Of a DNA stretch of 64,000 nt, positions 53,052-61,281 are shown in pieces. Both the position numbers and the translations under genes were made by a program. Positions within the stretch are counted from its first letter, which is position 1. Each line of letters opens with the position of its first letter. Origin of the DNA: Agromyces sp. Marseille-P2726 (GTDB lineage Bacteria > Actinomycetota > Actinomycetes > Actinomycetales > Microbacteriaceae); assembly GCF_902809835.1 (NCBI RefSeq), contig NZ_CADDWM010000011.1:62001-126000 (forward strand), given 5' to 3'. The notes beneath the pieces are model-generated. The model did no database searches. It worked only from the letters and a program-made list of their open reading frames with translations, and was not told where the DNA came from.

Positions 53052-53917
53052 CAGTGGCTCCCCTCGGGTTCGAACCACGTGGCATCCGGGCCGTCGACGA
53101 CGATGTCCCACCGGTAGCCCATCGAGAACTCGGGAACCGTGAGGTCGTGGTCGTAGGTGGCGATCAGCCGGTCGCGGTCCTTCTGGTCACGGATCGTGTT
53201 GTAGATCGGGTCGAGCGGGAACAGCGGATCGCCCGGGAAGTACATCTGGGTGACGATGCGCTGCGTGAACGCCACGCCGAAGAGCGAGAAGTGCACGTGG
53301 GCCGGTCGCCATGCATTGATGTGGTTCTTCCACGGGTACGGACCGGGCTTGATCGTGGTGAAGAAGTACTCGCCCCGGTCATTGGTGATCGTGCGTCCGG
53401 CCCCCGTGAAGTTGGGGTCGAGCGGGGCGGGGTGCTGGTCGCGCTGGTGGATGTAGCGGCCGGCGGCGTTGGCCTGCCAGATCTCGACCAGCTGGTTGGG
53501 CAGCGGGCGACCCCAGCTGTCGAGCACCCGGCCGGTGATGGTGATGCGCTCGCCCAGCGGCTCGCCGGAGTGCTGCAGCGTGAGATCTCGCTCGATCGCG
53601 GCGATGTCGCGCTCACCGAATGCCGGCGAGAACAGCTCGATGGTCTCGGGGTCGACGAGGCGCGGGTTCTTCGTCGGGTGCCGCAGGATGCTCGAGCGAT
53701 ACGGCGCGAAGTCGTACAGGGTCGCGGGCACTTCGTCGCCGGCTGCCTCCCGCCTCGCGGCCTCGGCGTGCAACTGGCCGATCTCCTCGGTGATCTGCCG
53801 TTGCGGCGGCATGTCGGCCGACGCGAGCAACGACTCGGGAGCGGCGGCCGGCTGCTCGAGCACGACGGATGACGAGAACGCCTCCTCGCCGCTCGGGTCT
53901 GAATCCGTGAAGCTCAT
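53051..53917 (-). CDS. pcaH: Protocatechuate 3,4-dioxygenase beta subunit
   Basis: A 288-residue beta chain carrying the Fe(III) site: Tyr 155 in NAAGRYIHQRD, Tyr 194 in GPYPWKNH, and His 207/209 in WRPAHVHFSLFG. It cleaves protocatechuate between its two hydroxyls to beta-carboxymuconate, the first step. About 55 extra residues at the N-terminus (acidic, then DMPPQRQITEEIGQLHAEAA) precede the usual PcaH start. ATG 53917 has GAAGGAG 6 nt upstream. First structural gene of pcaHGBDC, 86 bp after the regulator gene. Confidence 0.94.
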   Translation of the reverse strand: MSFTDSDPSGEEAFSSSVVLEQPAAAPESLLASADMPPQRQITEEIGQLHAEAARREAAGDEVPATLYDFAPYRSSILRHPTKNPRLVDPETIELFSPAFGERDIAAIERDLTLQHSGEPLGERITITGRVLDSWGRPLPNQLVEIWQANAAGRYIHQRDQHPAPLDPNFTGAGRTITNDRGEYFFTTIKPGPYPWKNHINAWRPAHVHFSLFGVAFTQRIVTQMYFPGDPLFPLDPIYNTIRDQKDRDRLIATYDHDLTVPEFSMGYRWDIVVDGPDATWFEPEGSH

Positions 53918-53987
53918 GGGATCTCCTTCGACGTCCCTTGGTGATCTGTCCAGCGTCGCATCCGGACGCCCGCGCGCCCCGGCCGGG

Positions 53988-54002
53988 TCCCACTGAGTGG
54001 GA
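53988..54002 (-). promoter_or_regulatory. Palindrome upstream of pcaH, putative IclR operator
   Basis: TCCCACT-G-AGTGGGA (plus strand) is a perfect 7+1+7 palindrome ending 1 bp from the stop codon of the IclR gene and 70 bp before pcaH. Position and symmetry suit a dimeric regulator acting on pcaHGBDC. Confidence 0.5.
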
Positions 54003-54003
54003 G

Positions 54004-54771
54004 TCACGAGGCCTTGAGCGCCCTGGTGACCTCTCTCGCCGCCTGAACCACGAGTGGAGCGAGCGTCCGCTCGTCGGCCCGGGCGAGGTGCACGACGATC
54101 CCGATCGCGGCGGGCGGCAGGCCTTCCACGAGTCCGAGCGGTGCGGCGACCGAGATGTTGCCGAGGGTCATCTCCTCCCGCGTCTGCGCGAAGCCCCGTG
54201 CGCGGGCGCGCTGGAGGTCGACGCGCAGCTCTTCCTCGTTCGTGATCGAGTGCGTCGTTTCGCGCTGGAGGGGCACCGAGAGGTACCGGTCGAGCCAGTC
54301 GGGCTCCCGGGTCGACAGGAGCGCCTTGCCGACTCCGGTCGTGTGCAGCGGATGTCGTCCGCCCATCCGGCTCAGGGTGGGGATCGAACCCGGGCCGGTG
54401 ATCCGGCCGACGTACAGGGCCGTCGCCGTCTCGGGCTCGGGAGCGTCGAGGACCGCGAGGTGCACGTTCTCACCCGTCGCCTCATACAGGCGCAGCATGT
54501 GCGGGAGCGCGGTCTCGCGCAGCCGGAGCGAGAGCGGCGAGAGCTCGCCCAGCTCGAACAGTCGCGGCCCGATGGCGTAGCGGTGGCCGGGTGCCCGAGC
54601 GATCAGGCCGAACTCCGTCAGCTGGGCGAGCAGCCGATGCAGCGTCGACGGCGCCAGACCCGTGCGCTCGGTCAACTGCGCGGCCGTCAGCTCGGGGTCG
54701 TCGTCGGTGAACGACCGGAGCACCCTCATCGCCCGAGCGAGGATCCCGACGGCGCCGGTCGTGTCGTCCAC
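54004..54771 (-). CDS. IclR-family regulator upstream of pcaHGBDC
   Basis: A 255-residue IclR protein. The winged helix is at about 5-65 (GAVGILARAMRVLRSFTDDD, then LTERTGLAPSTLHRLLAQL); the ligand domain has GENVHLAVLDAPE, HPLHTTGVGKALLS and VAAPLGLVEGLPPAAIGIVV. It precedes pcaH on the same strand, so it is probably the direct regulator of the ring-cleavage genes and, given the palindrome at its 3' end, may also feed back on its own read-through. GTG 54771 has GGGAGGG upstream. It is diverged from the other IclR protein at 46194-47015. Confidence 0.85.
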   Translation of the reverse strand: MDDTTGAVGILARAMRVLRSFTDDDPELTAAQLTERTGLAPSTLHRLLAQLTEFGLIARAPGHRYAIGPRLFELGELSPLSLRLRETALPHMLRLYEATGENVHLAVLDAPEPETATALYVGRITGPGSIPTLSRMGGRHPLHTTGVGKALLSTREPDWLDRYLSVPLQRETTHSITNEEELRVDLQRARARGFAQTREEMTLGNISVAAPLGLVEGLPPAAIGIVVHLARADERTLAPLVVQAAREVTRALKAS

Positions 54772-54888
54772 GATCCCTCCCCTCACCGAAGCGTGGTCCG
54801 AGGGTATCGCGGCCGGATCGCACGGGCCGCCGGCGGCATCCGTGCCCAGGCGCCTGGAGCGGACGACCGGTCGCAGTCTCGCCCGTGC

Positions 54889-54935
54889 GTCAATCCGGGT
54901 TGACGGATGCACCGCTCGTCAACTACGGTTGACGT
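54889..54935 (+). promoter_or_regulatory. Promoter with two tandem 16-bp operators for the small HTH gene
   Basis: GTCAATCCGGGTTGAC (54889-54904) and GTCAACTACGGTTGAC (54918-54933) are near-identical palindromes 29 bp apart centre to centre. The first supplies a -35 TTGACG (54900-54905), the second holds the -10 TACGGT (54924-54929); spacer 18 bp, and the ATG is 6 nt past the -10. Confidence 0.75.
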
Positions 54936-55163
54936 ATGGACCACGGCACCCTCCGCACCGCCATCGCGGCGGCCGACGGCGACGACCCGTATCGCGCGCT
55001 GCGCGAGCTGCACCGCGTCCGCGTCGAGCTCACGCGCGAGCTCGACCGAGCCGAAGCGCTCGCCGTGCGCCGCGCCCGAGCTGCGGGCGCCAGCTGGCAA
55101 CTCATCGCACTCGCGCTCGAGGTCTCGAAACAGGCGGTGCACAAGAAGTACGGCCGCGGCTGA
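54936..55163 (+). CDS. 75-residue helix-turn-helix protein, probably autoregulatory
   Basis: A leaderless gene for a 75-residue, highly charged helical protein. The first two thirds form an amphipathic helix region (YRALRELHRVRVELTRELDR); the end is a clear helix-turn-helix, ARAAGASWQLIALALEVSKQ followed by AVHKKYGRG, where S-K-Q-A-V-H-K-K-Y is the recognition helix. Similar C-terminal motifs occur in Clp-N-type and other small actinobacterial regulators. Two GTCAAC-GTTGAC palindromes cover its own promoter, so it most likely represses itself. The ABC exporter gene 92 bp downstream may be co-regulated. Confidence 0.7.
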   Translation: MDHGTLRTAIAAADGDDPYRALRELHRVRVELTRELDRAEALAVRRARAAGASWQLIALALEVSKQAVHKKYGRG

Positions 55164-55254
55164 CCTCCCAGCCGCGCCGCGTAAGCTGCAAGGCGGCGAC
55201 GGCGCGGCATCGGGCGGATGCGGCATCCGCGGGTCGCGCGGATGAGGAAGAGAC

Positions 55255-57138
55255 ATGAGCGAGACCACGACCCGAACCCGGCGCAGCCCCTTCGCCCGGC
55301 GAGACACTCCCCCGGGCCCACGAGCGACCTTCGGTCAGCTCCTCCCCTTCATCTTCGAGCACCGACCCGTGCTGGTCTGGGTCGCGATCCTCAGCATCAT
55401 CGGCGCTCTTGCGAGCCTCGCCCAGCCGCTCCTCGTCGCCCAGGTCATCGACATCGTCGAAGCGGGCCAACCGCTCGGGTGGATCGTCTGGGGGCTCATC
55501 GCCCTCGTCGTCGTGAGCGGCGTCATCTCGGGCTACCAGCACTACCTGCTGCAGCGCACCGGCGAGGGCGTCGTGCTCTCGAGCCGCAAGCGCCTCATCG
55601 CGAAGCTGCTGCATCTGCCCATCGCGGAGTTCGACACGCGTCGCACCGGCGACCTCGTCTCGCGCGTGGGCAGCGACACGACACTGCTGCGCGCGGTGCT
55701 CACGCAGGGGCTCGTGGAGGCCATCGGCGGCGCAGTCACCTTCGTCGGCGCGCTCATCGCGATGCTCATCCTCGACCCGGTGCTCCTCGGCCTCACCGTG
55801 CTCGTCGTGGCGATCGCGATCACGACGGTGACCCTGCTCTCGCAGCGAGTACGCGAGGCGTCGCACCGGGCACAGCAGCGAGTCGGCGACGTCGCGGCAT
55901 CCGTCGAGCGTGCGATCAGCTCGGTGCGCACGATCCGGGCGGCGGGCGCGACCGACCGGGAGATCCGCAGCGTCGAGACCGAGGCCGAGGGCGCGTGGGA
56001 GGCGGGCGTGAAGGTCGCGAAGGTCTCGGCACTCATCGTGCCGATCGCCGGTATCGCGATGCAGGTCTCGTTCCTCGTCGTGCTCGGCGTCGGCGGATTC
56101 CGCGTCGCGTCGGGCGCGATCACCGTCGCGAACCTCGTCGCGTTCATCCTCTTCCTGTTCATGATGATCCTGCCGCTCGGGCAGGCATTCGGCGCCATCA
56201 CGTCGGTGAACCAGGCGCTCGGCGCGCTCGGCCGGATCCAGGAGATCCTCGACCTGCCCGATGAAGACGCGCACGACCGCGACCTCGCGCCGCGAGCCGT
56301 CATGGTGGGCGAGGCGAACGCGACGGTGATACCCGATGCCCCGGCCATCGAGTTCGACGACGTGCACTTCGCCTACGCGGCAACGCGCCAGGACCCAGCC
56401 GATCCAGCCAACGAGTCACCCGACGAGCACCAGCCCGAGCCGAACGTGACCGATCGCCAGCCCGTGCTCCGCGGCGTCTCGTTCGAGGTACCGCGAGGGC
56501 AGCGCATCGCCCTGGTCGGCCCGTCAGGTGCCGGCAAGTCGACCATCCTCGCGCTCATCGAACGCTTCTACGACCCCTCGGTCGGCACCGTGCGCATGGG
56601 CGGGCTCGACCTCCGCACGCTCGACCGCGCCGAGTTGCGCGCGCAGATCGGCTATGTCGAGCAGGACGCACCGGTGCTCGCCGGGTCGCTCCGCGACAAC
56701 CTCAAGCTGGGCAGCCCCGATGCGACCGATGCCGAGTGCGAGCACGTCCTGCGCGCCGTCAACCTCGGCGGCGTGCTCGATCGCGACCCTGCCGGCCTCG
56801 ATGCCGCGGTCGGCGAAGACGGCATCATGCTCTCGGGCGGTGAGCGCCAGCGGCTCGCGATCGCGCGCGCGCTCCTCGCCGCGCCACCGATCCTGCTGCT
56901 CGACGAGTCCACCTCGTCGCTCGACGGCGTGAACGAGCGCATGATGCGCGAGGCGATCGACGCCGTCTCCGCCGGGCGCACGCTCATCGTCATCGCGCAT
57001 CGCCTGTCGACGGTGATCGACTCGGATCGCATCATCGTGCTCGAGGAAGGCCGCGTCGTCGGCGAGGGCGCGCATGCCGAGCTCGTGGACTCCGTACCCC
57101 TGTATCGGGAGCTCGCCGCGCACCAGCTGCTGGTTTAG
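55255..57138 (+). CDS. ABC exporter, fused transmembrane and ATPase domains
   Basis: A 627-residue half transporter. Six helices occupy about 25-320 (LVWVAILSIIGALASLAQPL is helix 1; DTRRTGDLVSRVGSDTTLLR the coupling region). The ATPase has Walker A GPSGAGKST (422-430), Q loop GYVEQDAPV, signature LSGGERQ (526-532), Walker B ILLLDESTSSLD and the H-loop IAHRLS. An acidic insert of about 25 residues (RQDPADPANESPDEHQPEP) splits the first beta strands of the ATPase, which is unusual. It would work as a homodimer, exporting a drug, lipid or peptide. GAGGAAGAGAC precedes the ATG. Confidence 0.9.
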   Translation: MSETTTRTRRSPFARRDTPPGPRATFGQLLPFIFEHRPVLVWVAILSIIGALASLAQPLLVAQVIDIVEAGQPLGWIVWGLIALVVVSGVISGYQHYLLQRTGEGVVLSSRKRLIAKLLHLPIAEFDTRRTGDLVSRVGSDTTLLRAVLTQGLVEAIGGAVTFVGALIAMLILDPVLLGLTVLVVAIAITTVTLLSQRVREASHRAQQRVGDVAASVERAISSVRTIRAAGATDREIRSVETEAEGAWEAGVKVAKVSALIVPIAGIAMQVSFLVVLGVGGFRVASGAITVANLVAFILFLFMMILPLGQAFGAITSVNQALGALGRIQEILDLPDEDAHDRDLAPRAVMVGEANATVIPDAPAIEFDDVHFAYAATRQDPADPANESPDEHQPEPNVTDRQPVLRGVSFEVPRGQRIALVGPSGAGKSTILALIERFYDPSVGTVRMGGLDLRTLDRAELRAQIGYVEQDAPVLAGSLRDNLKLGSPDATDAECEHVLRAVNLGGVLDRDPAGLDAAVGEDGIMLSGGERQRLAIARALLAAPPILLLDESTSSLDGVNERMMREAIDAVSAGRTLIVIAHRLSTVIDSDRIIVLEEGRVVGEGAHAELVDSVPLYRELAAHQLLV

Positions 57139-57145
57139 CCTCGTC

Positions 57146-57170
57146 GTGCGCCGGTCCCCGTCCGGCGCAC
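57146..57170 (+). terminator. Terminator after the ABC exporter
   Basis: A perfect 9-bp stem GTGCGCCGG (57146-57154) and CCGGCGCAC (57162-57170) with a 7-nt loop, 7 bp past the stop. Confidence 0.75.
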
Positions 57171-57180
57171 CGCGACGCCG

Positions 57181-57248
57181 CGAGTGTGCTCGTTGTGCAG
57201 GTCGGGGCCTCCGTGGGGCCGGCTCAAGCGCGATTTCAGGCACACTCG
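57181..57248. repeat. Inverted repeat with 50-bp spacer in the 227-bp gap before the next gene
   Basis: CGAGTGTGC (57181-57189) and GCACACTCG (57240-57248) are exact inverse copies. The enclosed segment is G-rich. The rest of the gap up to 57397 shows only a GATCGTAGCG stretch that could hold a promoter; no ORF is convincing. Confidence 0.35.
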
Positions 57249-57397
57249 GCGCCTCGGCGCGACGGCGAGGTTCAGGGTTCACCCCGGGGAGGTTTGGGGG
57301 TCAGCCGGGATGGGGCGGCCGAACGGCGATCGTAGCGTGGAGAACCGCATCCACTGCTGCGGATGCCTCACGGCCTCCCCCTGAACGAAGGACCATC

Positions 57398-58234
57398 ATG
57401 ACCATCGCCACCGTGTCCCGCGCGCGTGATCTCTCTCGTCTCGACGAGCTTCCCATCGACCTGATCGACGACCTCCCTGCCGCCTCCGACGCCGGCGCCT
57501 CGGCCACGGGCCCATCCCGCAACGGCCTCGGCGACTCGTTCGACCGCGTGCAGTCGGGCATCCAGGCGTGGTTGCGCACCTGGGAGCCGCAGCGGCTACC
57601 GGCCTTCACCGCCGTTCGCGATGTGATGCCCGACAGCGATCGCGGACGCAGCTCGCTTCGTGCCGCGCCCACCCGGCCCGACGGCGCCGTGCGCTTCACC
57701 GCCAGTGTCTACGACGGCCCCACCCGCGAGGGCGGCCCGCTCAGCTGGTCGCGGAACTGGGCGACGCTGGCCGTGCTGCCGGCCGCCCGCGAGGCCGGTC
57801 GCCTGTTCTACCGCTTCCGAGTTTCGAGCCGACTGGTGCTCGACGGCCAGGCATCGCTCAGCCTGATGTCGACCAGCGTGAACTTCGGCATCGTCGCGGA
57901 TGCCGCGAAGGCGAGCCCGTTCGATGCGCCGGGCTTCGCCACCCCGATCGCCCGTCCCCTCGTCGGCGTGCAGTGCCGCGAGGATGCCGACGCGCAGGCG
58001 TCGCAGGTGTTCGAGGGCTCGATCGCGGTGCGCCAGGGAGACGCACCGGCCATGGCGTTCGTCATCGGCACGGACCTGCTCTTCGACAAGGGCTGGGTGC
58101 GCGTCCACGAGGGCTCGAGCACCTGGATCGGCCCGACCGAGCCGGGCGCGAGCGGCACCGTGGAGTTCCGCTACGCGCCGGCCGCGATGCTCCGCCTGCT
58201 CGGTCGGCTCGACGAGCCGCACCGCGTCGGCTGA
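57398..58234 (+). CDS. Conserved-looking protein of unknown function
   Basis: A 278-residue soluble protein with GAAGGACC before the ATG. A disordered, acidic start (LDELPIDLIDDLPAASDAG) precedes a beta-rich body containing DSFDRVQSGIQAWLRTWEPQ, VRFTASVYDGPTREGGPLSW, GRLFYRFRVSSRLVLDG and a C-terminal WVRVHEGSSTWIGPTEPG strand pair. No signal peptide, membrane helix or metal motif. Codon use is normal for the window, so it is a real gene, but I do not recognise a family. Confidence 0.65.
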   Translation: MTIATVSRARDLSRLDELPIDLIDDLPAASDAGASATGPSRNGLGDSFDRVQSGIQAWLRTWEPQRLPAFTAVRDVMPDSDRGRSSLRAAPTRPDGAVRFTASVYDGPTREGGPLSWSRNWATLAVLPAAREAGRLFYRFRVSSRLVLDGQASLSLMSTSVNFGIVADAAKASPFDAPGFATPIARPLVGVQCREDADAQASQVFEGSIAVRQGDAPAMAFVIGTDLLFDKGWVRVHEGSSTWIGPTEPGASGTVEFRYAPAAMLRLLGRLDEPHRVG

Positions 58235-58266
58235 CGCGGCCACCCTCCGACGGAGCGCGCCCCGGC

Positions 58267-58278
58267 TAGACTCGCCGG
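58267..58278 (+). promoter_or_regulatory. Leaderless promoter (-10 TAGACT)
   Basis: TAGACT at 58267-58272, a 6-nt spacer, ATG at 58279. Confidence 0.6.
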
Positions 58279-58785
58279 ATGGCGCGCTTCGTCGTCGTCC
58301 TGACGCTCGCCGCGCTCGACGCGGGCGACGAGTTCACGGTCGCCGACTGGCCGCTCCATGTCACGCTCGTCGAGCCGTTCTCGACCGAGCGACCGGCGAT
58401 CGTGGTCGCCGGCGCGCTGCGGACGGCGCTCGCCGGGTCCGCCGTCGTGCGGGCGACCGCAGGCGAGGACGCGATGTTCGGCCGTCGGCGCAACGTGCCC
58501 GTCACGCTCGTGCACGACGGCGGCCAACTGTCGGCCCTGCGGACCCGGGCGCTTGATGGCCTCGATCGCGCCGGCGTCGACACCGGACACGTGCGGGCCG
58601 ACTTCCGTCCGCACGTCACCCGGAAGCGACACGGCCGTCTGCATGCGGGTCAGCGAGTTCCGCTCGAATCGGTCGCGCTCATCGACATGCGACCGCCCGA
58701 AGGGTCGCACCATCGTCGCGTCGTCGACGCCTGGCGGCTCGGCCCGCGGGCTTCGCCGGGGAACGACGGGGGCGGCTCCGACTAG
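58279..58785 (+). CDS. 2'-5' RNA ligase-like (2H phosphoesterase) protein
   Basis: A 168-residue 2H phosphoesterase fold protein. The two catalytic H-x-T motifs are PLHVTL (His 27, Thr 29) and RPHVTRK (His 112, Thr 114), spaced as in LigT/YjcG-like enzymes, which hydrolyse or ligate 2',3'-cyclic or 2'-5' phosphates. The biological substrate is unknown. It overlaps the convergent DUF1622 gene by 4 bp. Confidence 0.82.
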   Translation: MARFVVVLTLAALDAGDEFTVADWPLHVTLVEPFSTERPAIVVAGALRTALAGSAVVRATAGEDAMFGRRRNVPVTLVHDGGQLSALRTRALDGLDRAGVDTGHVRADFRPHVTRKRHGRLHAGQRVPLESVALIDMRPPEGSHHRRVVDAWRLGPRASPGNDGGGSD

Positions 58786-59174
58786 GCGGGCCGGGAACCG
58801 ACGGCTGCGGCCGGAACGTCCTGGTCGGTTCCGTCGTCCCGTTGCGACTGCCAGGGCCACCGGCCCGAGATCTCGAGTTCCAGCGACCAGCTGAGGAAGG
58901 TTCGGATCAGCACGATGATCGCGAGCACGATCACGGAGTCGAGCGTCGGGGTGACGGCGACCGTCTTGATGATGTCGGCGGCGACGAGCAGTTCGAGCCC
59001 GAGCAGGATCGCCTGACCGAGCACGCGACGGAACCGCGTGTAGACGGGGCTCCGCCGACGGAGGCCGCGGAGAGCCGCATCGGCGACCGCGTACAGGACA
59101 CCCACGACGATGGCGATCACGCCGACGATGTCGACGATCTCCCCGATCATCTGGATGATCGCGCCGAACTCCAT
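58782..59174 (-). CDS. DUF1622-type small membrane protein
   Basis: A 130-residue protein with three hydrophobic segments: IIQMIGEIVDIVGVIAIVVG, then FRRVLGQAILLGLELLVAADII (the conserved core of the family) and LDSVIVLAIIVLIRTFLSWSL, followed by a polar tail. Function of the family is unknown. ATG 59174 has GGGAGGG 5 nt upstream; six more codons are open upstream but lack a site. Confidence 0.8.
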   Translation of the reverse strand: MEFGAIIQMIGEIVDIVGVIAIVVGVLYAVADAALRGLRRRSPVYTRFRRVLGQAILLGLELLVAADIIKTVAVTPTLDSVIVLAIIVLIRTFLSWSLELEISGRWPWQSQRDDGTDQDVPAAAVGSRPA

Positions 59175-59246
59175 GCCACCCTCCCGCGGCACAGGCTAGC
59201 GTCGTGCGTCCGCTCTCGGCTCGCGGCGTGCCGGTGAAGCGCATGA

Positions 59247-59296
59247 CGGATGCCGCGAGGTGGACGAATGCAGAAGACGCCGCCCTGCGGCATCCG
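59247..59296 (-). terminator. Inverted repeat after pckG, probable terminator
   Basis: CGGATGCCGC (59247-59256) and GCGGCATCCG (59287-59296) are perfect 10-bp arms with a 30-nt spacer, starting 5 bp past the pckG stop. Confidence 0.5.
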
Positions 59297-59300
59297 CGAT

Positions 59301-61154
59301 TCAGTGCTGGAGGTGGTAGCGCAGGCTGGCGAGCTCCGCCTTCAGCGCCGCCGGCACGCGGTCGCCGAACTGCGCGAAGTACTCCTCGGTGAGATCGCAC
59401 TCCGAGAGCCAGGAGTCGCGGTCGATGTGGAAGAGCTGGTCGAGCTCGTCATCCGTGATCTCGAGGCCCTCGAGGTCGAGCGAGTCCTTCGCGGGGACGA
59501 GTCCGATGGGCGTCTCCTCGGCGTCAGCCGTGCCCTCGACGCGGCCGACGATCCACTCGAGCACGCGCGAGTTCTCGCCGAAGCCCGGCCAGAGGAACTT
59601 GCCGTCGGAGCCCTTGCGGAACCAGTTCACCTGGAAGATCTTCGGCGCGTTCTCGCCGAGCACGCGCCCCATCTTGACCCAGTGGCCCCAGTAGTCGGCC
59701 ATGTTGTAGCCGCAGAACGGCAGCATGGCGAACGGGTCGCGTCGAAGCTCACCGACCGTGCCCTCGGCGGCCGCGGTCTGCTCGGACGAGATGGTCGCAC
59801 CCATGAAGACGCCGTGCTTCCACGAGCGAGCCTCGGCGACGAGGGGAACGTTCGTGGCTCGGCGACCGCCGAACAGGATGGCGTCGACCGGAACCCCGTC
59901 GTGCGCGTCCCAGTCGTCGGAGATCTGCGGGCACTGCGCCGCGGCCACCGTGAACCGCGAGTTCGGGTGCGCGGCGGGCGTCGACGAAGCCGGGGTCCAC
60001 GGGTTGCCCTGCCAGTCGATGAGCTCCTTCGGCGCCTCGTCGGTGAGGCCCTCCCACCAGACGTCGCCGTCGGGCCGGAGCGCCACGTTCGTGAAGATGG
60101 TGTTGCCCCAGAGCGTCTGCACGGCGGTGGGGTTGGTGCTCTCGCCGGTGCCCGGCGCGACGCCGAAGAAGCCCGCCTCGGGGTTGATCGCGTAGAGGCG
60201 ACCGTCGTCGCCCGGGCGCATCCAGGCGATGTCGTCGCCGATCGTCTCGACGGTCCAGCCTGGGATCGTGGGCTGGAGCATCGCGAGGTTCGTCTTGCCG
60301 CACGCCGACGGGAACGCCGCAGCGACGTGGTAGCTCTTGCCCTCGGGCGAGGTGATCTTGATGAGCAGCATGTGCTCGGCGAGCCAGCCCTCGTCCCGGG
60401 CCATGACCGACGCGATCCGCAGCGCGAAGGACTTCTTCGCCAGCAGCGCGTTGCCGCCGTAGCCCGATCCGTACGACCAGATCTCACGCGAGTCGGGGAA
60501 CTGCACGATGTACTTCGTCTCGTTGCAGGGCCACGCCACATCGGCACGACGGTGCCCGACGCCGTCGACGAGCGGGTAGCCGACCGAGTGCACCGTGCGC
60601 ACCCACGGCTCGCCCGCCTCGATGAGGCGGTAGATCTGCTCGCCCATGCGCGTCATGATGCCCATCGAGAGCACCACGTAGGGCGAGTCGGTGATCTCGA
60701 CGCCGAGCTGCGAGATCGGGCCGCCGAGCGGCCCCATCGAGAACGGCACGACGTACATCGTGCGGCCCTTCATGGAGCCGTCGAAGACGTGCGTGAGCTC
60801 CTCGCGCATCTCGCGCGGGTCGACCCAGTTGTTCGTGGGGCCGGCGTCCTCCTCGTACGTGGAGCAGATGAACGTGCGGTCTTCGACCCGAGCGACATCG
60901 CCCGGATCGGTGCGCGCGAGGAAGCTGTTCGGGCGCCACTCGGGATTGAGCTTGATGAGCTTGCCCTCGGCGATCATCTGGCGAGTGAGCAGGTCGGCCT
61001 CCTGCTTGGACCCATCGCACCAGACGATCTCGTCGGGCTTGGTGAGACCCGCGATCTCGTCGACCCAGGCGCGGAGTGCAGGGTCGGTGGTGCCGCGCTC
61101 AGTGCCGGCCGCACCGGATGCCTCGGTTCCGATCGAGAACTCGGAGATGGTCAT
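59301..61154 (-). CDS. pckG: Phosphoenolpyruvate carboxykinase (GTP)
   Basis: A 617-residue GTP-dependent PEPCK converting oxaloacetate and GTP to PEP and CO2. The P-loop with the active Cys is [14 protein letters not shown] (281-290, Cys 285), the start [13 protein letters not shown] and [19 protein letters not shown] are substrate sites, and [15 protein letters not shown]-type [18 protein letters not shown] follows late. It is the gluconeogenic exit for the acetyl- and succinyl-CoA made by the pca genes. The ATG at 61154 follows AAAGGGACGCAG; the gene faces a RamB-like regulator across 127 bp. Confidence 0.97.
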   Translation of the reverse strand: MTISEFSIGTEASGAAGTERGTTDPALRAWVDEIAGLTKPDEIVWCDGSKQEADLLTRQMIAEGKLIKLNPEWRPNSFLARTDPGDVARVEDRTFICSTYEEDAGPTNNWVDPREMREELTHVFDGSMKGRTMYVVPFSMGPLGGPISQLGVEITDSPYVVLSMGIMTRMGEQIYRLIEAGEPWVRTVHSVGYPLVDGVGHRRADVAWPCNETKYIVQFPDSREIWSYGSGYGGNALLAKKSFALRIASVMARDEGWLAEHMLLIKITSPEGKSYHVAAAFPSACGKTNLAMLQPTIPGWTVETIGDDIAWMRPGDDGRLYAINPEAGFFGVAPGTGESTNPTAVQTLWGNTIFTNVALRPDGDVWWEGLTDEAPKELIDWQGNPWTPASSTPAAHPNSRFTVAAAQCPQISDDWDAHDGVPVDAILFGGRRATNVPLVAEARSWKHGVFMGATISSEQTAAAEGTVGELRRDPFAMLPFCGYNMADYWGHWVKMGRVLGENAPKIFQVNWFRKGSDGKFLWPGFGENSRVLEWIVGRVEGTADAEETPIGLVPAKDSLDLEGLEITDDELDQLFHIDRDSWLSECDLTEEYFAQFGDRVPAALKAELASLRYHLQH

Positions 61155-61247
61155 CTGCGTCCCTTTCTGGGATCCCCGACGGCGCGCCGGAGGTTCCGTA
61201 CTTCAAGGATGCGCCACATTTCGTCGCTCGTTTCGACGGACCGGCAG

Positions 61248-61281
61248 TTAAGAACACGAGTTCTTTCGCTATGATTAAGTC
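61248..61281 (+). promoter_or_regulatory. Promoter of the RamB-like gene with a 16-bp palindrome between -35 and -10
   Basis: AAGAACACGAGTTCTT (61250-61265) is a perfect palindrome (6-4-6). A -35-like TTAAGA (61248-61253) and the -10 TATGAT (61270-61275) flank or overlap it, and ATG 61282 is 6 nt later. Binding here would block the gene's own promoter; the core GAAC-N4-GTTC also resembles SOS boxes. Confidence 0.65.
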
